Positions 1 to 9,905 of a stretch of 64,000 nucleotides of DNA are shown here, piece by piece. The translations under genes and the position numbers were made by a program. Origin of the DNA: Flaccisagitta enflata. Taxonomy: Eukaryota; Chaetognatha; Sagittoidea; Aphragmophora. The stretch spans positions 15,872,001 to 15,936,000 of the forward strand of contig OZ231126.1 of assembly GCA_965153355.1 (NCBI GenBank), read 5' to 3'. Position 1 is the stretch's first letter, and the number at the start of each line of letters is the position of its first letter. The notes beneath the pieces are model-generated. The model was not told the DNA's origin and did no database searches. It saw nothing but the letters and a program-made list of their open reading frames with translations.

Positions 1-3000
1 CCTCGACTTCGCCTTTTCCGATTCCTCCACCGGCGCTTCCTCAGACGCCGCCTCAGTCCACGGCTGTTACTACCACCACCAAAGTATTAGATACTTCCGT
101 TTGTCGAGACGTCGATCCCTCCTCGACGCTCTTTTCTCCGCCGCAATTGAAAGCGTCTCCGAAAGTGAGCCCTTCCTTGTTGCGACCCGTGGCTATGCCC
201 GTCGCATCATCCACCGCCCCGTCGGCTTCCGCTCTTTATTATCATCGTGGCGAAGAGCCTCCGGCGTGTATGGATAAGCAGTCTACTTTCAACGTTCATA
301 ACGACGATTCCTCGGCGTTCTCGAGGTTCCAGCAGCTCAATGGGTCGACGACGGCGTCAGCTTCCGATAGCGCTACGACTTCGATCTCCACGTGCCCGTC
401 AACTCCAACGTCCTCATCGACACCGCCACCGACGACGTCGGTTTACGAAAGTCCCGAGATTTCCACGTTGACGCGGACTCCGTTGTACGCAAGGTCCCCT
501 TCTACCAACGTCGTCGTGGATATGGATCCTAATGGGCGCTCCAATCCCATTCCGGATAATTTCTCCTCTCCGATCTCCGCGGAGCATTCTCTCGCCGTTA
601 CGCCGAAGAGTAACGCTTTGAAGTAAGTTGTTTAGAAGTAGAAGATGAGAAGGATAGCATGAATGACTTCGGAGCAGTATGGAATGATAAAAGTTGTTGA
701 TCCGTGAAGTTCTCACAGTTGGACGAACTCGAAGACAGACACTCGTTAAGATAGAGAAATAGAAATGGGAAAAAAATAATGGGAAAAAAAGTGAACTAAG
801 AGTGACAAAAGGTGAAAAAGAAAAAAGCCCTACAAAGATACAAAAACAAAAGGGCAAAACGACGAGAACCAAAAGAAAAAAAAGAAATAGATACAAAAAA
901 GTATTTAATAATAGTCGCAAAAGAGTTACATGGTCAGCGGTACCTGATGCCCCTAAGTTAGTGTACGTGGGAATAAGATTATGAGGGGCCGATGACCTAT
1001 GATTCCACATAGGACAATTTTCTCCGGTGTGAGAAGCTGGTTTGGAGGGCTGAGAGGCCTGATTTTGGCTCCAAAAGGTCTGATTTAGGGTGTGAGAGGT
1101 GTGGTTTGGGGTCTGAGAGGTTTGATTTGGGGTCTGAAAGGCCTTATTTGGGTCTGAGGGGTCTAATTTGGGGTCTGAAAAGCCTGACATGGGGTCTGAG
1201 GCCTGATTTGGATCTGAGAGGCCTAACTTGGGGTCTGAGAAGCCTGATCTGGCAGCCGGTTATCCTATAATTCTTATGATCGTAAGTTCATGGGTTAGAA
1301 GGCTTACAATCGTAGGTTTTCTGGACTCTATAACAAAGGGGAATTGAGTTATTTCTTCATAACCTTAAAAGCGCTGCTTCGATTTTTTTCATTTTTTAGG
1401 TCAGTATCTGGAGCGAGAATACTCACTTATGCATGCAAAAACTATCATCGCCACTCTTCTGTAAAAAGGTTAAATATGATAATAAATGTAGCTTTCTACA
1501 ATGCTTACGATTCTAGGTTTTCTTGCTTAGAAAGCTTACGATTCTAGGAAACTTGCATAGAAAGCTTACGATTCTAGGACTCCTTTGACTTAGTGTGCAT
1601 GTGTCAATAAAATGTTAAACAACCATATATTGTTCTTCTGCCTATTTTTGATTTGTATTTACACAAGGATGTGTAGTACAATAATCAAGTTTAAAACAGA
1701 CCTGTATATAGTTCTACAACATCCCCCCCCCCACCCTTGGGGGGCGGGAAATAATCAAAAGATTTGGAGATGGGGAAAAGATTTAAGAGGTAAAAAAGAG
1801 AAAAAAAGAAAATTTGGGAAAAATAAAAATTTTTGCAGTTCCAAATCATAAAAACCGATTAGTAAAACACAATCTAACACTATTCAAACCTTAAAAACAC
1901 TGTTTTCTTCCTATATAGGGAAGAAAATCATAACTTTTGTAATGCGACACAACATGTTGCGGGGAAGAAAATCAAAGGCAGGGGGGGGGGGGAGAAATTA
2001 ATCAAAAATTATAGAACTATATACATTCCTGGTTTAAAAACAAACAAAAGTAATACCATCACAAAAATAATTCATGAGAGAAAAACACTTGCGAGGGTAC
2101 TTACAGAACTTTCACAAACTTTATTAAGAAAGCCGTTTTTGGGCAGCGGCCCTGAAGGGGCCAATGACCTATGCTTTCACACATATGGGGAATTTTCTCC
2201 TCCTTCTTCTCCTTCCAACCTCCAGGCCCATATTTCAGCCTCGAGGCCTATATCCCAGCCTTGAGGCCCAAATCCCTGTCTTGAGGCCCAAATCCGAACC
2301 CCAAGGTTCAATTCCCAACCCCAAGGCCTAAATCCCAGTCTCAAGGGATTTGGGCCTCAAGACTGGGATTTGGGCCTCAAGGTTGGGATATGGGCCTCGA
2401 GACTGAAATATGGGCCTGGAGGTTGGGGGGAGGGGGGGGTACGGAGGAGGAGAAGGAGGAGAAAATTCCCCATATGTGTGAAAGCGTAGGTCATCGGCCC
2501 CTTCGGGGCCGCTGCCCTGCTCCCTCCTCAACTTCAACCACAACCTACTTGAGCAGGGCACGGGTACCGCTGACCATCTTGTGTCAACAAGATCTTCCCA
2601 TGATGGTCTCCCCAGTAATTTTTGCAGTTCAAATACACTTTGAGACCATCTGTAGCCAATGATTTTCCGGAACACAGGTGTAAGCAACTCGGAGATATCG
2701 TCTGTCATCATGATTGGAGACATAGACCATCTCAATGGCATTTGATAGCAAATCTATTTTCAAAAGTTTATAAAATCAGCTCTTTCACACTTCAAATCAG
2801 CCCTCGAAGACTATTGATATGCCCTCCCAGGCCTCAAATTTGCCCCTCCAGGCCTCAAATCAGAATTTTTGAATCAACACACCATATCCTCAAATCAGCC
2901 CTCTCAGGCCTCAAACCTAGTCGGACTACCCATGACAAAATTACCCTGTGTGAAATCATTGGTCATTAGCCCCTCCGGGCCTCCGGGGTCACTGGCCCAT

Positions 3001-5703
3001 TCACCAAATTCTTTCCAAACAATGATAAAAAACAATAAGCAACGGGAACTGCTGACCATGCTTAAGCGACCTGTTGTATTATTGCCCCTGCCCAACCGTC
3101 CACAACTGTCTTGCCATGTGTCCGGCGTTGTTTGATATTCATCCATTCAACAAAAATTACTGTCTTAAAACTTAGCTAGACTGGATGAGGTTGGAAGCTA
3201 GAACAATGAAATGTTTTCTTAGAATTGATCCTTGCCATAGTGTCATTCCATTGGTCTTTTTGTCCTTTATTGTGTCGGTTGCTCTCTGTCTCTGTCCAAC
3301 TAAGTTTGTCTTAATTTTGGTTTAGACTTGTTGTGGGAATATTTGTACCCTAACCAGGAAAATGAGTCAAGGAAAATGCAATGAAATTTGAAATTTGTAT
3401 GAGAAACACTCTTGAAACAATATCCTTGTCAGTTAAAAGCTATACATTCTTGACACTCCTGGCGAGTGTATCCAAATTTAGCAGACTTATCCCCTTAACA
3501 AATGCGAATGATTGATTTGTTTGAATGAATGTTGTTTATACGTTTATAGTTTAATGTTTTTGAAAAATCTATGAATGAATGAATGACTCAATAATGAATG
3601 AATGAATGAATGAATGAATGAATGAATGAATGAATGAATGAATGAATGAATGAATGAATAAATGAATAAATGAATGAGAATCGATTGGCGCTGCTTGTGT
3701 GATGAAAGAGCTTGGATTTTATAGTATTCCAAACATTTGCGTGATTGAGGGACCAACCAACCAACTAACCAACTGCCAGATCAATCGACAGACCAACAGA
3801 CACATCCCCGTATAGATATGAGAGGACGCACATAAAACAAAACAACCTGACAGCGGAAATTGATTCTGAGTCCATATCAACAAAGACCTAGAATCGTAAG
3901 CTTTCTATGCAAGTTTCTAGAATCGTAAGCTTTCTAGGCAAGAAAACCTAGAATCGTAAGCATTGTAGAAAGCCACATTCATCATCATATTTCACATGTT
4001 TATAGAAGAGTGGCGATGACAATTCCTTTTGGCGAAGATTAGTGGTCTCACTAACAATATTGAACCAAGAAATGAAAAAGATCGATTTAGCGCTTTTTGG
4101 GTTATGAAGGAAAAACCCATTTTCCCATTGTAAAAGAGTCCAGAAAACCTACGATTGTAAGCCTTCTAACCCATGAACTTACGATCGTAAGAAATATAGG
4201 ATAACCGGCTGTCTGGGGTCTGGGAGGCCTGATTTGGGGTCTGGAAGGCCTGATTTGGGGTCTGGGAGGCCTGATTTGAGGTCTGAGAAGCCTGATTTGG
4301 GGTCAGAAAGGTCTAGTTTGGAGTCGTAAAGGCCTGATTTGGGGTCTGAGAGGCTTTATTTGAGGCTTGGGGAGGGGGGGACGGACGGACGGATGGAAAA
4401 CAGAAACCGGAAACCGGAGAAAATTGCCCTATGTGGAATCATAGGTCCAAAAAGGAAGCAAGAAAAGAAATGAGAAAAGAGAAAGGAAAGAATGAAGGAA
4501 AGAAGAAAAAAGAATAGGAAGGGAATCCTCAATACGGCAATAATCAATTTCGCGTATTGCTCTTCTTTCAGTGTGGATTACCCGTCAACGTCGACATCTG
4601 TCTCGCTCGCGGAGCCCATAGTCAACTTGACGAGTTTCCTCCAGACAATATCCGGTTCGCAAGAGATGACAACTTCCGTTCCTCCGGGGTTTGAAAAGTG
4701 TCGCAGTACAGGGATCGTTATAGGACAGGAAGCTCTTCCTTCTCAGCCAGATAACGCCCTCCTGGTTGATGAACAGACTGGGGATGCGCCATCATCGAGC
4801 TTGTCAAGGGACGACTACGAGGATGCTACGGATACTCGTCACGATCATCATCGTCACCGCCGTCACGATTACAGAAATGAGGGGGAGGAGGAAGAGGAGC
4901 GCGTTATTGAAGAGGGAGAAATCGATGAGGATGACGAGGAAGAGGAGGAAGAGGAAAACACGACGCCGACGAGAAGAAACCAAAACATTACGCCTAAACG
5001 ACGTCAATTCAACGTTTCCGAATCCATGTACAAATCCGTGTTGGTCCATTCTGCTTCCAAACGATTCCAGGAGTCTCTTATGGAGGAAATCCGGAAAGAA
5101 GATGAAATGAACGACCACGAGTTTCAACGAGAGGCGGAGCGAGAGGCTGAGGATGCGACGGTGGCGACGACGGAGGATGTGGAACTGCCTGAGGAGCTCG
5201 TCGATTCTCTCGGCATGATTTCTTTGGCTAACGCGGCCGAATTACATCGTGGTGGCAAAGAGGGGAATGACGGTGGTAACCACGATGGTGTTGAATCTTC
5301 AAATTCCTCGTCGTCATCCTCTTCCTGTCAGCATCCTCTGCCTCCGGCTAGCACGCTTTTGAATCTTTCGGCCGCGATGCCCAGCTCTGACCATGTTCTT
5401 GGAGCGCCGGTCACCACCGCATCATCATCATCCACTTTGTTCGAATCGACGACCAGCTTCGCGGCTCCCATCGAGGTCGTCACTACCGAAAACGACGATC
5501 GGAACGAACAGCTCGACCTGGCTGGCCAAATGGCGCAACTTGCCAATTACTCTTACGCGATGGGCAACATGCCCTCCAACGCCTTTGATTATTTGAGATT
5601 ATACGATTCCCAAGTGCTTAACAACAATTCCGTCATTCTGGACAACGAAAGAAATGATCAGAACGCCTTCTCCACGAATGGATTTTATGAATTTCAACGA
5701 TAA
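1..5703 (+). CDS. 3' end of unrecognised acidic, Ser/Pro-rich gene (two exons, partial)
   Basis: Two coding exons, 1-622 and 4572-5703, joined by a 3.9-kb intron. The first is open from the left edge, so the start is outside the window. It ends at donor GTAAGT (623) with two bases of a codon. The second begins after a pyrimidine-rich acceptor (AG at 4570-4571) with the missing third base, so the frame is kept; stop TAA at 5701-5703. The visible protein (about 585 residues) has a Pro/Ser/Thr-rich N-terminal part. It then has the short motif TTSVPPGFEK, a run of Asp/Glu (EEGEIDEDDEEEEEEE), a charged possibly helical stretch (SMYKSVLVHSASKRFQESL), a Ser-rich linker and a Tyr/Asn-containing tail. 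PPGFE-type motifs occur in several RNA-regulation proteins, but I do not recognise the family and assign no function. The exon pair is well supported by phase and by stop-free length; the identity is unknown. Confidence 0.7.
623..990 (+). other. start of intron, no gene
   Basis: Intron sequence after donor GTAAGT. It is purine-rich between about 760 and 905 and holds no conserved reading frame. The end of an element related to the fold-backs at 2138-2520 and 23265-23870 may begin near 929 (CATGGTCAGCGGTACCTG). Confidence 0.5.
1028..1250 (+). repeat. minisatellite, about 21-bp unit (left array)
   Basis: About ten degenerate tandem copies of a unit close to CCTGATTTGGGGTCTGAGAG, lying between the two left-arm segments of the surrounding fold-back. 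Confidence 0.8.
1690..2040. repeat. short inverted repeat with poly-C/poly-G arms
   Basis: CTGTATATAGTTCTA near 1701 followed by a C-run is matched in reverse complement by a G-run and TAGAACTATATACATTCC ending near 2030. About 350 bp, non-coding, nested in the spacer of the larger fold-back. Confidence 0.6.
2138..2520. repeat. fold-back element with inverted minisatellite
   Basis: GGGCAGCGGCCCTGAAGGGG at about 2140 is matched by CCCCTTCGGGGCCGCTGCCC near 2496. Inside this, ACCTATGCTTTCACACATAT is matched by ATATGTGTGAAAGCGTAGGT. Between them lie imperfect copies of a roughly 16-bp unit (TTGAGGCCCAAATCCC on the left, its complement on the right), meeting near 2345. It is the same family as 23265-23870. 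Confidence 0.75.
2570..3539. other. intron sequence without recognised gene
   Basis: Contains further degenerate GGCCTCAAAT minisatellite-like stretches (about 2800-2925). A related GGCCTCCGGGGTCA / GCTGACCATGC end near 3045 suggests a decayed copy of the neighbouring fold-back family. No reading frame with coding character. Confidence 0.5.
3540..3845 (+). repeat. dispersed repeat, second family, with internal (TGAA)n
   Basis: An ATCTATGAATGAATGAATG start leads into about 25 copies of TGAA (3570-3677). Then comes CATTTGCGTGATTGAGGGAC, an (ACCA)n-rich tract, and a GAGGACGCACATAAAA end. The same order of parts recurs at about 49970-50245, in an intron of RSU1. Confidence 0.6.
4205..4370 (+). 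repeat. minisatellite, about 21-bp unit (right array)
   Basis: Seven to eight copies of GGGGTCTGGGAGGCCTGATT-type units, same strand orientation as the left array at 1028-1250 although the flanking arms are inverted. Confidence 0.8.
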
Positions 5704-5889
5704 ACACTTTCGCTTTTGTTTTTGTCCTCATTCAAAGAATCTAAGGGTTTTCCATTTTTATTTTAGGCCATGTTTACTTTTAACGCTTTTTGTCCGCGAC
5801 GGAATACCATTCCGACGCGGACTATAATTCGAGGCGGGTGGGTGTCGTCGTTGTCGTCGTCGTTGTTGTCGTTGTCGTCGTCCACACTT
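5704..5889 (+). other. 3' flank of first gene with GTC/GTT trinucleotide run
   Basis: After the stop codon a T-rich stretch is followed by an impure (GTC/GTT)n run at about 5841-5880. No canonical AATAAA was found close to the stop. Confidence 0.5.
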
Positions 5890-7055
5890 TTAAAAATGGG
5901 CTAACTTTTGAACGCCTTGACCGATTTGCTTCATATTTGGAGGGAAGTTGTACTAGGGTAAGCCGCTTTGCATCCTATGCGTATGTTATGATCCGACCCA
6001 CCCAACCGGCCCAACCAGCCTACCAGCCTAAAAGTGAAAAACGTGCATAACTTTGGCATTTTTCAACCGATTTGGTTGAAACTTGGTATGTAGTCTCTAA
6101 ATGGAAGGACTCAACATATGTAATTGAATTGTAAAGATTTTAGCATGCTAACCAGCCAAACCGGCCTACCACCCAACTAGCCTACCAGCCAAAAAGTGAA
6201 AAACGTGCATAACTTCGGCATTTTTCAACGGATTTGGTTAAAACTTGGTATGTTGTCTCTAAATGGAAGGACTCTACATATGTATTTGAATTGTAAAGAT
6301 TTTAGCTTGCTAACTGGCCATACTGGTCTACCACCCAACTAGCCTACCAGCCAAAAAGTGAAAAAGTGCATAACTTCAGCATTTTTCAACCGATTTGGTT
6401 GAAACTTGGTATGTAGTCTCTAAATAGAAGGACTCAACATATGTATTTGAATTGTAAAGATTTTAGCATACTAACCGGCCAAACCGACCTACCACCCAAC
6501 TGGCCTACCAGCCAAAAAGTGAAAAACGTGCATAACTTCGGCATTTTTCAACCGATTTGGTTGAAACTTGGTATGTAGTCTCTAAATGGAAGGACTCAAC
6601 ATATGTATTTGATTTGTAAAGATCATAGCATGCTAACCAGCCAAACTGGCCTACCACCCAACCAGCCTACCAGCATAAAAGTGAAAAACATGCATAACTT
6701 TGGCATTTTTCAACTGATTCGGTTGAAACTTGGTATGTAGTCTCTAAATGGAAGGACTCAACATATGAATTTGATTCATAAAGATTTTAGCATGCTAACT
6801 GACCAAACCGGCCTACCACCCAACCAGCCTACCAGCCTTAAAGTGAAAAACATGCAAAACTTCAGCATTTTTCAATCAATTTGGTCAAAACTTGGTATAA
6901 AGTCTCTAAACAGAAGGACTAAACATATGTTTGTGATTCATGAAGATTTTAGCATGCAAAACGGCCAAACTGGCCTACCACCTAACCAGCCTACCATCTA
7001 AAAGTGAAAAATTAGCAAAGCTTTGGTATTTTTCAAATGATTTGGTTGAAACTTT
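5890..7055 (+). repeat. tandem array of a 162-bp repeat, about seven copies
   Basis: The anchor AAAGTGAAAAACGTGCATAA recurs at about 6031, 6193, 6355, 6516, 6678, 6840 and 7001, a period of 161-162 bp. Each unit carries CCTACCACCCAACCAGCCTA, CCGATTTGGTTGAAACTTGG and TCTCTAAATGGAAGGACTC. The first unit is the most divergent. Open frames across it change from unit to unit and are not conserved, so I treat it as non-coding. Confidence 0.9.
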
Positions 7056-7058
7056 GTA

Positions 7059-7422
7059 CGCTTGACAATACCATTTGACAATGCCATTTGACAATGCCAT
7101 TTGACAATGCCATTTGACAATGCCATTTGACAATGCCATTTGACAATGTCATTTGACAATGCCATTTGACAACGCCGTTTGACAACGCCGTTTGACAACG
7201 CCGTTTGACAACGCCGTTTGACAACGCCGTTTGACAACGCCGTTTGACAACGCCGTTTGACAACGCCGTTTGACAACGCCGTTTGACAACGCCGTTTGAC
7301 AACGCCGTTTGACAACGCCGTTTGACAACGCCGTTTGACAACGCCGTTTGACAACGCCGTTTGACAACGCCGTTTGACAACGCCGTTTGACAACGCCGTT
7401 TGACAACGCCGTTTGACAATGC
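7059..7422 (+). repeat. 13-bp minisatellite in two variant blocks
   Basis: The left block has about eight copies of CATTTGACAATGC and the right block about twenty copies of CGTTTGACAACGC. Every unit holds a small inverted repeat (CATT-TGAC-AATG or CGTT-TGAC-AACG). It reads open in all three minus frames only because of the repeat. Confidence 0.95.
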
Positions 7423-8048
7423 TGATTGACCCCAGTCGCGGACCCATACTCTTTCAAGATTTTTCATTCCAATTTAACTCTCATATTGACACACTGTTGC
7501 TTTTTTCGCAATCGTGCCTTTTGTCCTTCTCTTGGGCGACGTTACTAGTACTTTGCCACGTCATTGCTTTGATTAATATTTGTTAGCGATTATCGTGTCG
7601 GGCTTGTTATATCGCTATGAGTTCAAAAGCTTTATTTATTACCTGAACCGCCTGGATGATTTTCCCTTTTTTACCCATTTCCATTTTATACTTGGCTTAT
7701 GAATCGTTTCTCATGTGCTGAGCGATAAGCAGTTTATTTTCTCAGCTAGTTGGATGCATAATCAACCAGATTTCAAACGTGAGATTTCTGTAGATATTTA
7801 ATCGAGTTTATTATTTGTTTATTGACTTCATTGCGTTGTAAATTTGTCTTTGTAATTGTTAAACCTTTTTTTGATACCAATGAAATTTTTGCATATTTTA
7901 TTTTTAGTGATAGCTGACAAAAAAGAATATTCTTCGTTGACATTTAATTTACGAATTTAGTTTAGGACATTTTTCTCTTCGGCCTTTAGTTTTGATTCCT
8001 CATCATCGTCGGACAAGGTAAGGTGGTGACACTTTCCACGTCATATTT
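7423..8048. other. no recognised feature
   Basis: AT-rich sequence with stops in all frames; no repeat or RNA gene recognised. Confidence 0.4.
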
Positions 8049-8838
8049 TACCACGCAAATAAAAAAGACGCACCCCTTTATTTATAAATAAAACAGATCA
8101 AAAAAAAGATTATAACTATTTTGAATTTAGTCATTTTTTAAGATTTTCAAAAAATATTTCATTCTAGACCAACCTCAGGTCTGTATCTCAAATGGTTTAG
8201 GAGCTAGAGCTCTACAAAGAGAAGCACTATTTTGCTAAAATGCACATTTTACATAGGGATTGCGAAATTGAAACAGGCAACATTTGTACTCAAACTACAG
8301 ACAGGACCCTAGTAAGAGGTGAGGAGGGACCCAAAGGTTTAGCAGCCCCCCCTACAGCTCACATGGCTCAAGTAATTTTCTCACTTCCAATAGCGGTTGA
8401 CACCTTAGGTGGATACAATTGGCGCCACCGTGGCGATTTTTGAATTTCCATTTAGAACACCCCTAAATTTAAATAAATTGTCTAAATTTGCCCCCCAAAA
8501 AATGAACATTTTTTTCCACTAATTTTGAAAATTTAGGGGTGTTCTAGGTGGAAATTCAAAAAAACGCTACGGTGGCGCCACTTAAGGTGTCAACCGCCAC
8601 TGGAAATGAGAAAATTGTTTTAGACATGTAAGCTGTAGGGGGGGCTGCTAAACATTTGGGTCCCTCCTCACCTCTTATTAGGGTCCTGTCTGTAATGCTA
8701 TTTCTAAACGAAAAAAGATAGAAATACCAGATTGGCGCCATATGAAAGTTCTTTCAAAAGGCTTTAAAATGGTTCTTTGAATTTTCATGGCTAACTGAGC
8801 TAATTAAAAGTGCGTCTTTTTTTTTTATTTGCGTGGTA
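8049..8838. repeat. fold-back / MITE-like element, about 790 bp
   Basis: The terminal inverted repeat TTACCACGCAAATAAAAAAG at about 8051 matches its complement ending with TTTATTTGCGTGGTAA near 8838. Internal segments also pair: GACAGGACCCTAGTAAGAGG near 8300 with CCTCTTATTAGGGTCCTGTC near 8672, and TTGGCGCCACCGTGGCGA near 8419 with ACGGTGGCGCCAC near 8570. The loop centre is near 8490. No transposase. Confidence 0.85.
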
Positions 8839-8855
8839 ACTACTATTGATTTCTT

Positions 8856-9905
8856 CAATTTCTTTCTATTTCCTTCTATTTCTTTCAATTTCTTTCAATT
8901 TCTTTCAATTTCTTTCAATTTCTTTCAATTTCTTTCAATTTCTTTCAATTTCTTTCAATTTCTTTCAATTTCTTTCAATTTCTTTCAATTTCTTTCAATT
9001 TCTTTCAATTTCTTTCAATTTCTTTCAATTTCTTTCAATTTCTTTCTATTTCTTTCTATTTCTTTCTATTTCTTTCTATTTCTTTCTATTTCTTTCTATT
9101 TCTTTCTATTTCTTTCTATTTCTTTCTATTTCTTTCTATTTCTTTCTATTTCTTTCTATTTCTTTCTATTTCTTTCTATTTCTTTCTATTTCTTTCTATT
9201 TCTTTCTATTTCTTTCTATTTCTTTCTATTTCTTTCTATTTCTTTCTATTTCTTTCTATTTCTTTCTATTTCTTTCTATTTCTTTCTATTTCTTTCTATT
9301 TCTTTCTATTTCTTTCTATTTCTTTCTATTTCTTTCTATTTCTTTCTATTTCTTCCTATTTCTTCCTATCTCTTTCTATTTCTTTCTATTTCTTTCTATT
9401 TCTTTCTATTTCTTTCTATTTCGTTCTATTTCGTTCTATTTCGTTCTATTTCTTTCTATTTCTTTCTATTTCGTTCTATTTCGTTCTATTTCTTTCTATT
9501 TCTTTCTGTTTCTTTCTATTTCTTTCTATGTCCTTCTATGTCTTTCTATGTCTTTCAGTTTCTTTCAGTTTCTCTCAGTTTCTCTCAGTTTCTCTCAGTT
9601 TCTTTAAGTTTCTTTTCTTTCAGTTTCTTTTCTTTCAGTTTCTTTCAGTTTCTTTTCTCTCAGTTTCTTTTCTTTCAGTTTCTTTTCTTTCAGTTTCTTT
9701 TCTTTCAGTTTCTTTTCAAGATTTCAGTTTCTTTTCTTTCAGTTTCTTTTCAAGATTTCAGTTTCTTTCAGTTTCTTTCAGTTTCTTTCAGTTTCTTTCA
9801 GTTTCTTTCAGTTTCTTTCAGTTTCTTTCAGTTTCTTTCAGTTTCTTTCAGTTTCTTTCAGTTTCTTTCAGTATCTTTCGGTTTCTTTCGGTATCTTTCG
9901 ATTTC
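8856..9905 (+). repeat. 10-bp polypyrimidine minisatellite
   Basis: About one kilobase of TCTTTCAATT then TCTTTCTATT units (roughly 17 and 33 copies), followed by TCGTTCTATT, TCTTTCAGTT and longer derived variants. Variants sit in blocks, as expected from local unit duplication. The long plus-strand open frames here are repeat artefacts. Confidence 0.95.

Larger units (their letters stand above)
991..4448. repeat. large inverted repeat (fold-back) inside the intron, carrying nested elements
   Basis: Left arm about 991-1579, right arm about 3885-4448. The outer ends match as reverse complements: ACCTATGATTCCACATAGG at about 992 against CCTATGTGGAATCATAGGT near 4427. So do the inner segments: CGTAAGTTCATGGGTTAGAA near 1270 against TTCTAACCCATGAACTTACG near 4170, and the repeated CTTACGATTCTAGG blocks at 1504-1577 against CCTAGAATCGTAAG at 3889-3960. 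The 2.3-kb spacer contains other inverted repeats. The minisatellite inside the arms does not follow the inversion (see findings). No coding capacity is seen, so it is probably a non-autonomous DNA element or a rearranged composite. Confidence 0.75.

Noticed and set aside
5790-7001. Short ORFs in the 162-bp array
   Set aside because: 162 is divisible by three, so frames extend by chance, but units with 161 bp break them and no frame is kept throughout.
7059-7422. 13-bp repeat array as a CRISPR-like array
   Set aside because: No spacers between units and a eukaryotic context; it is a head-to-tail minisatellite.
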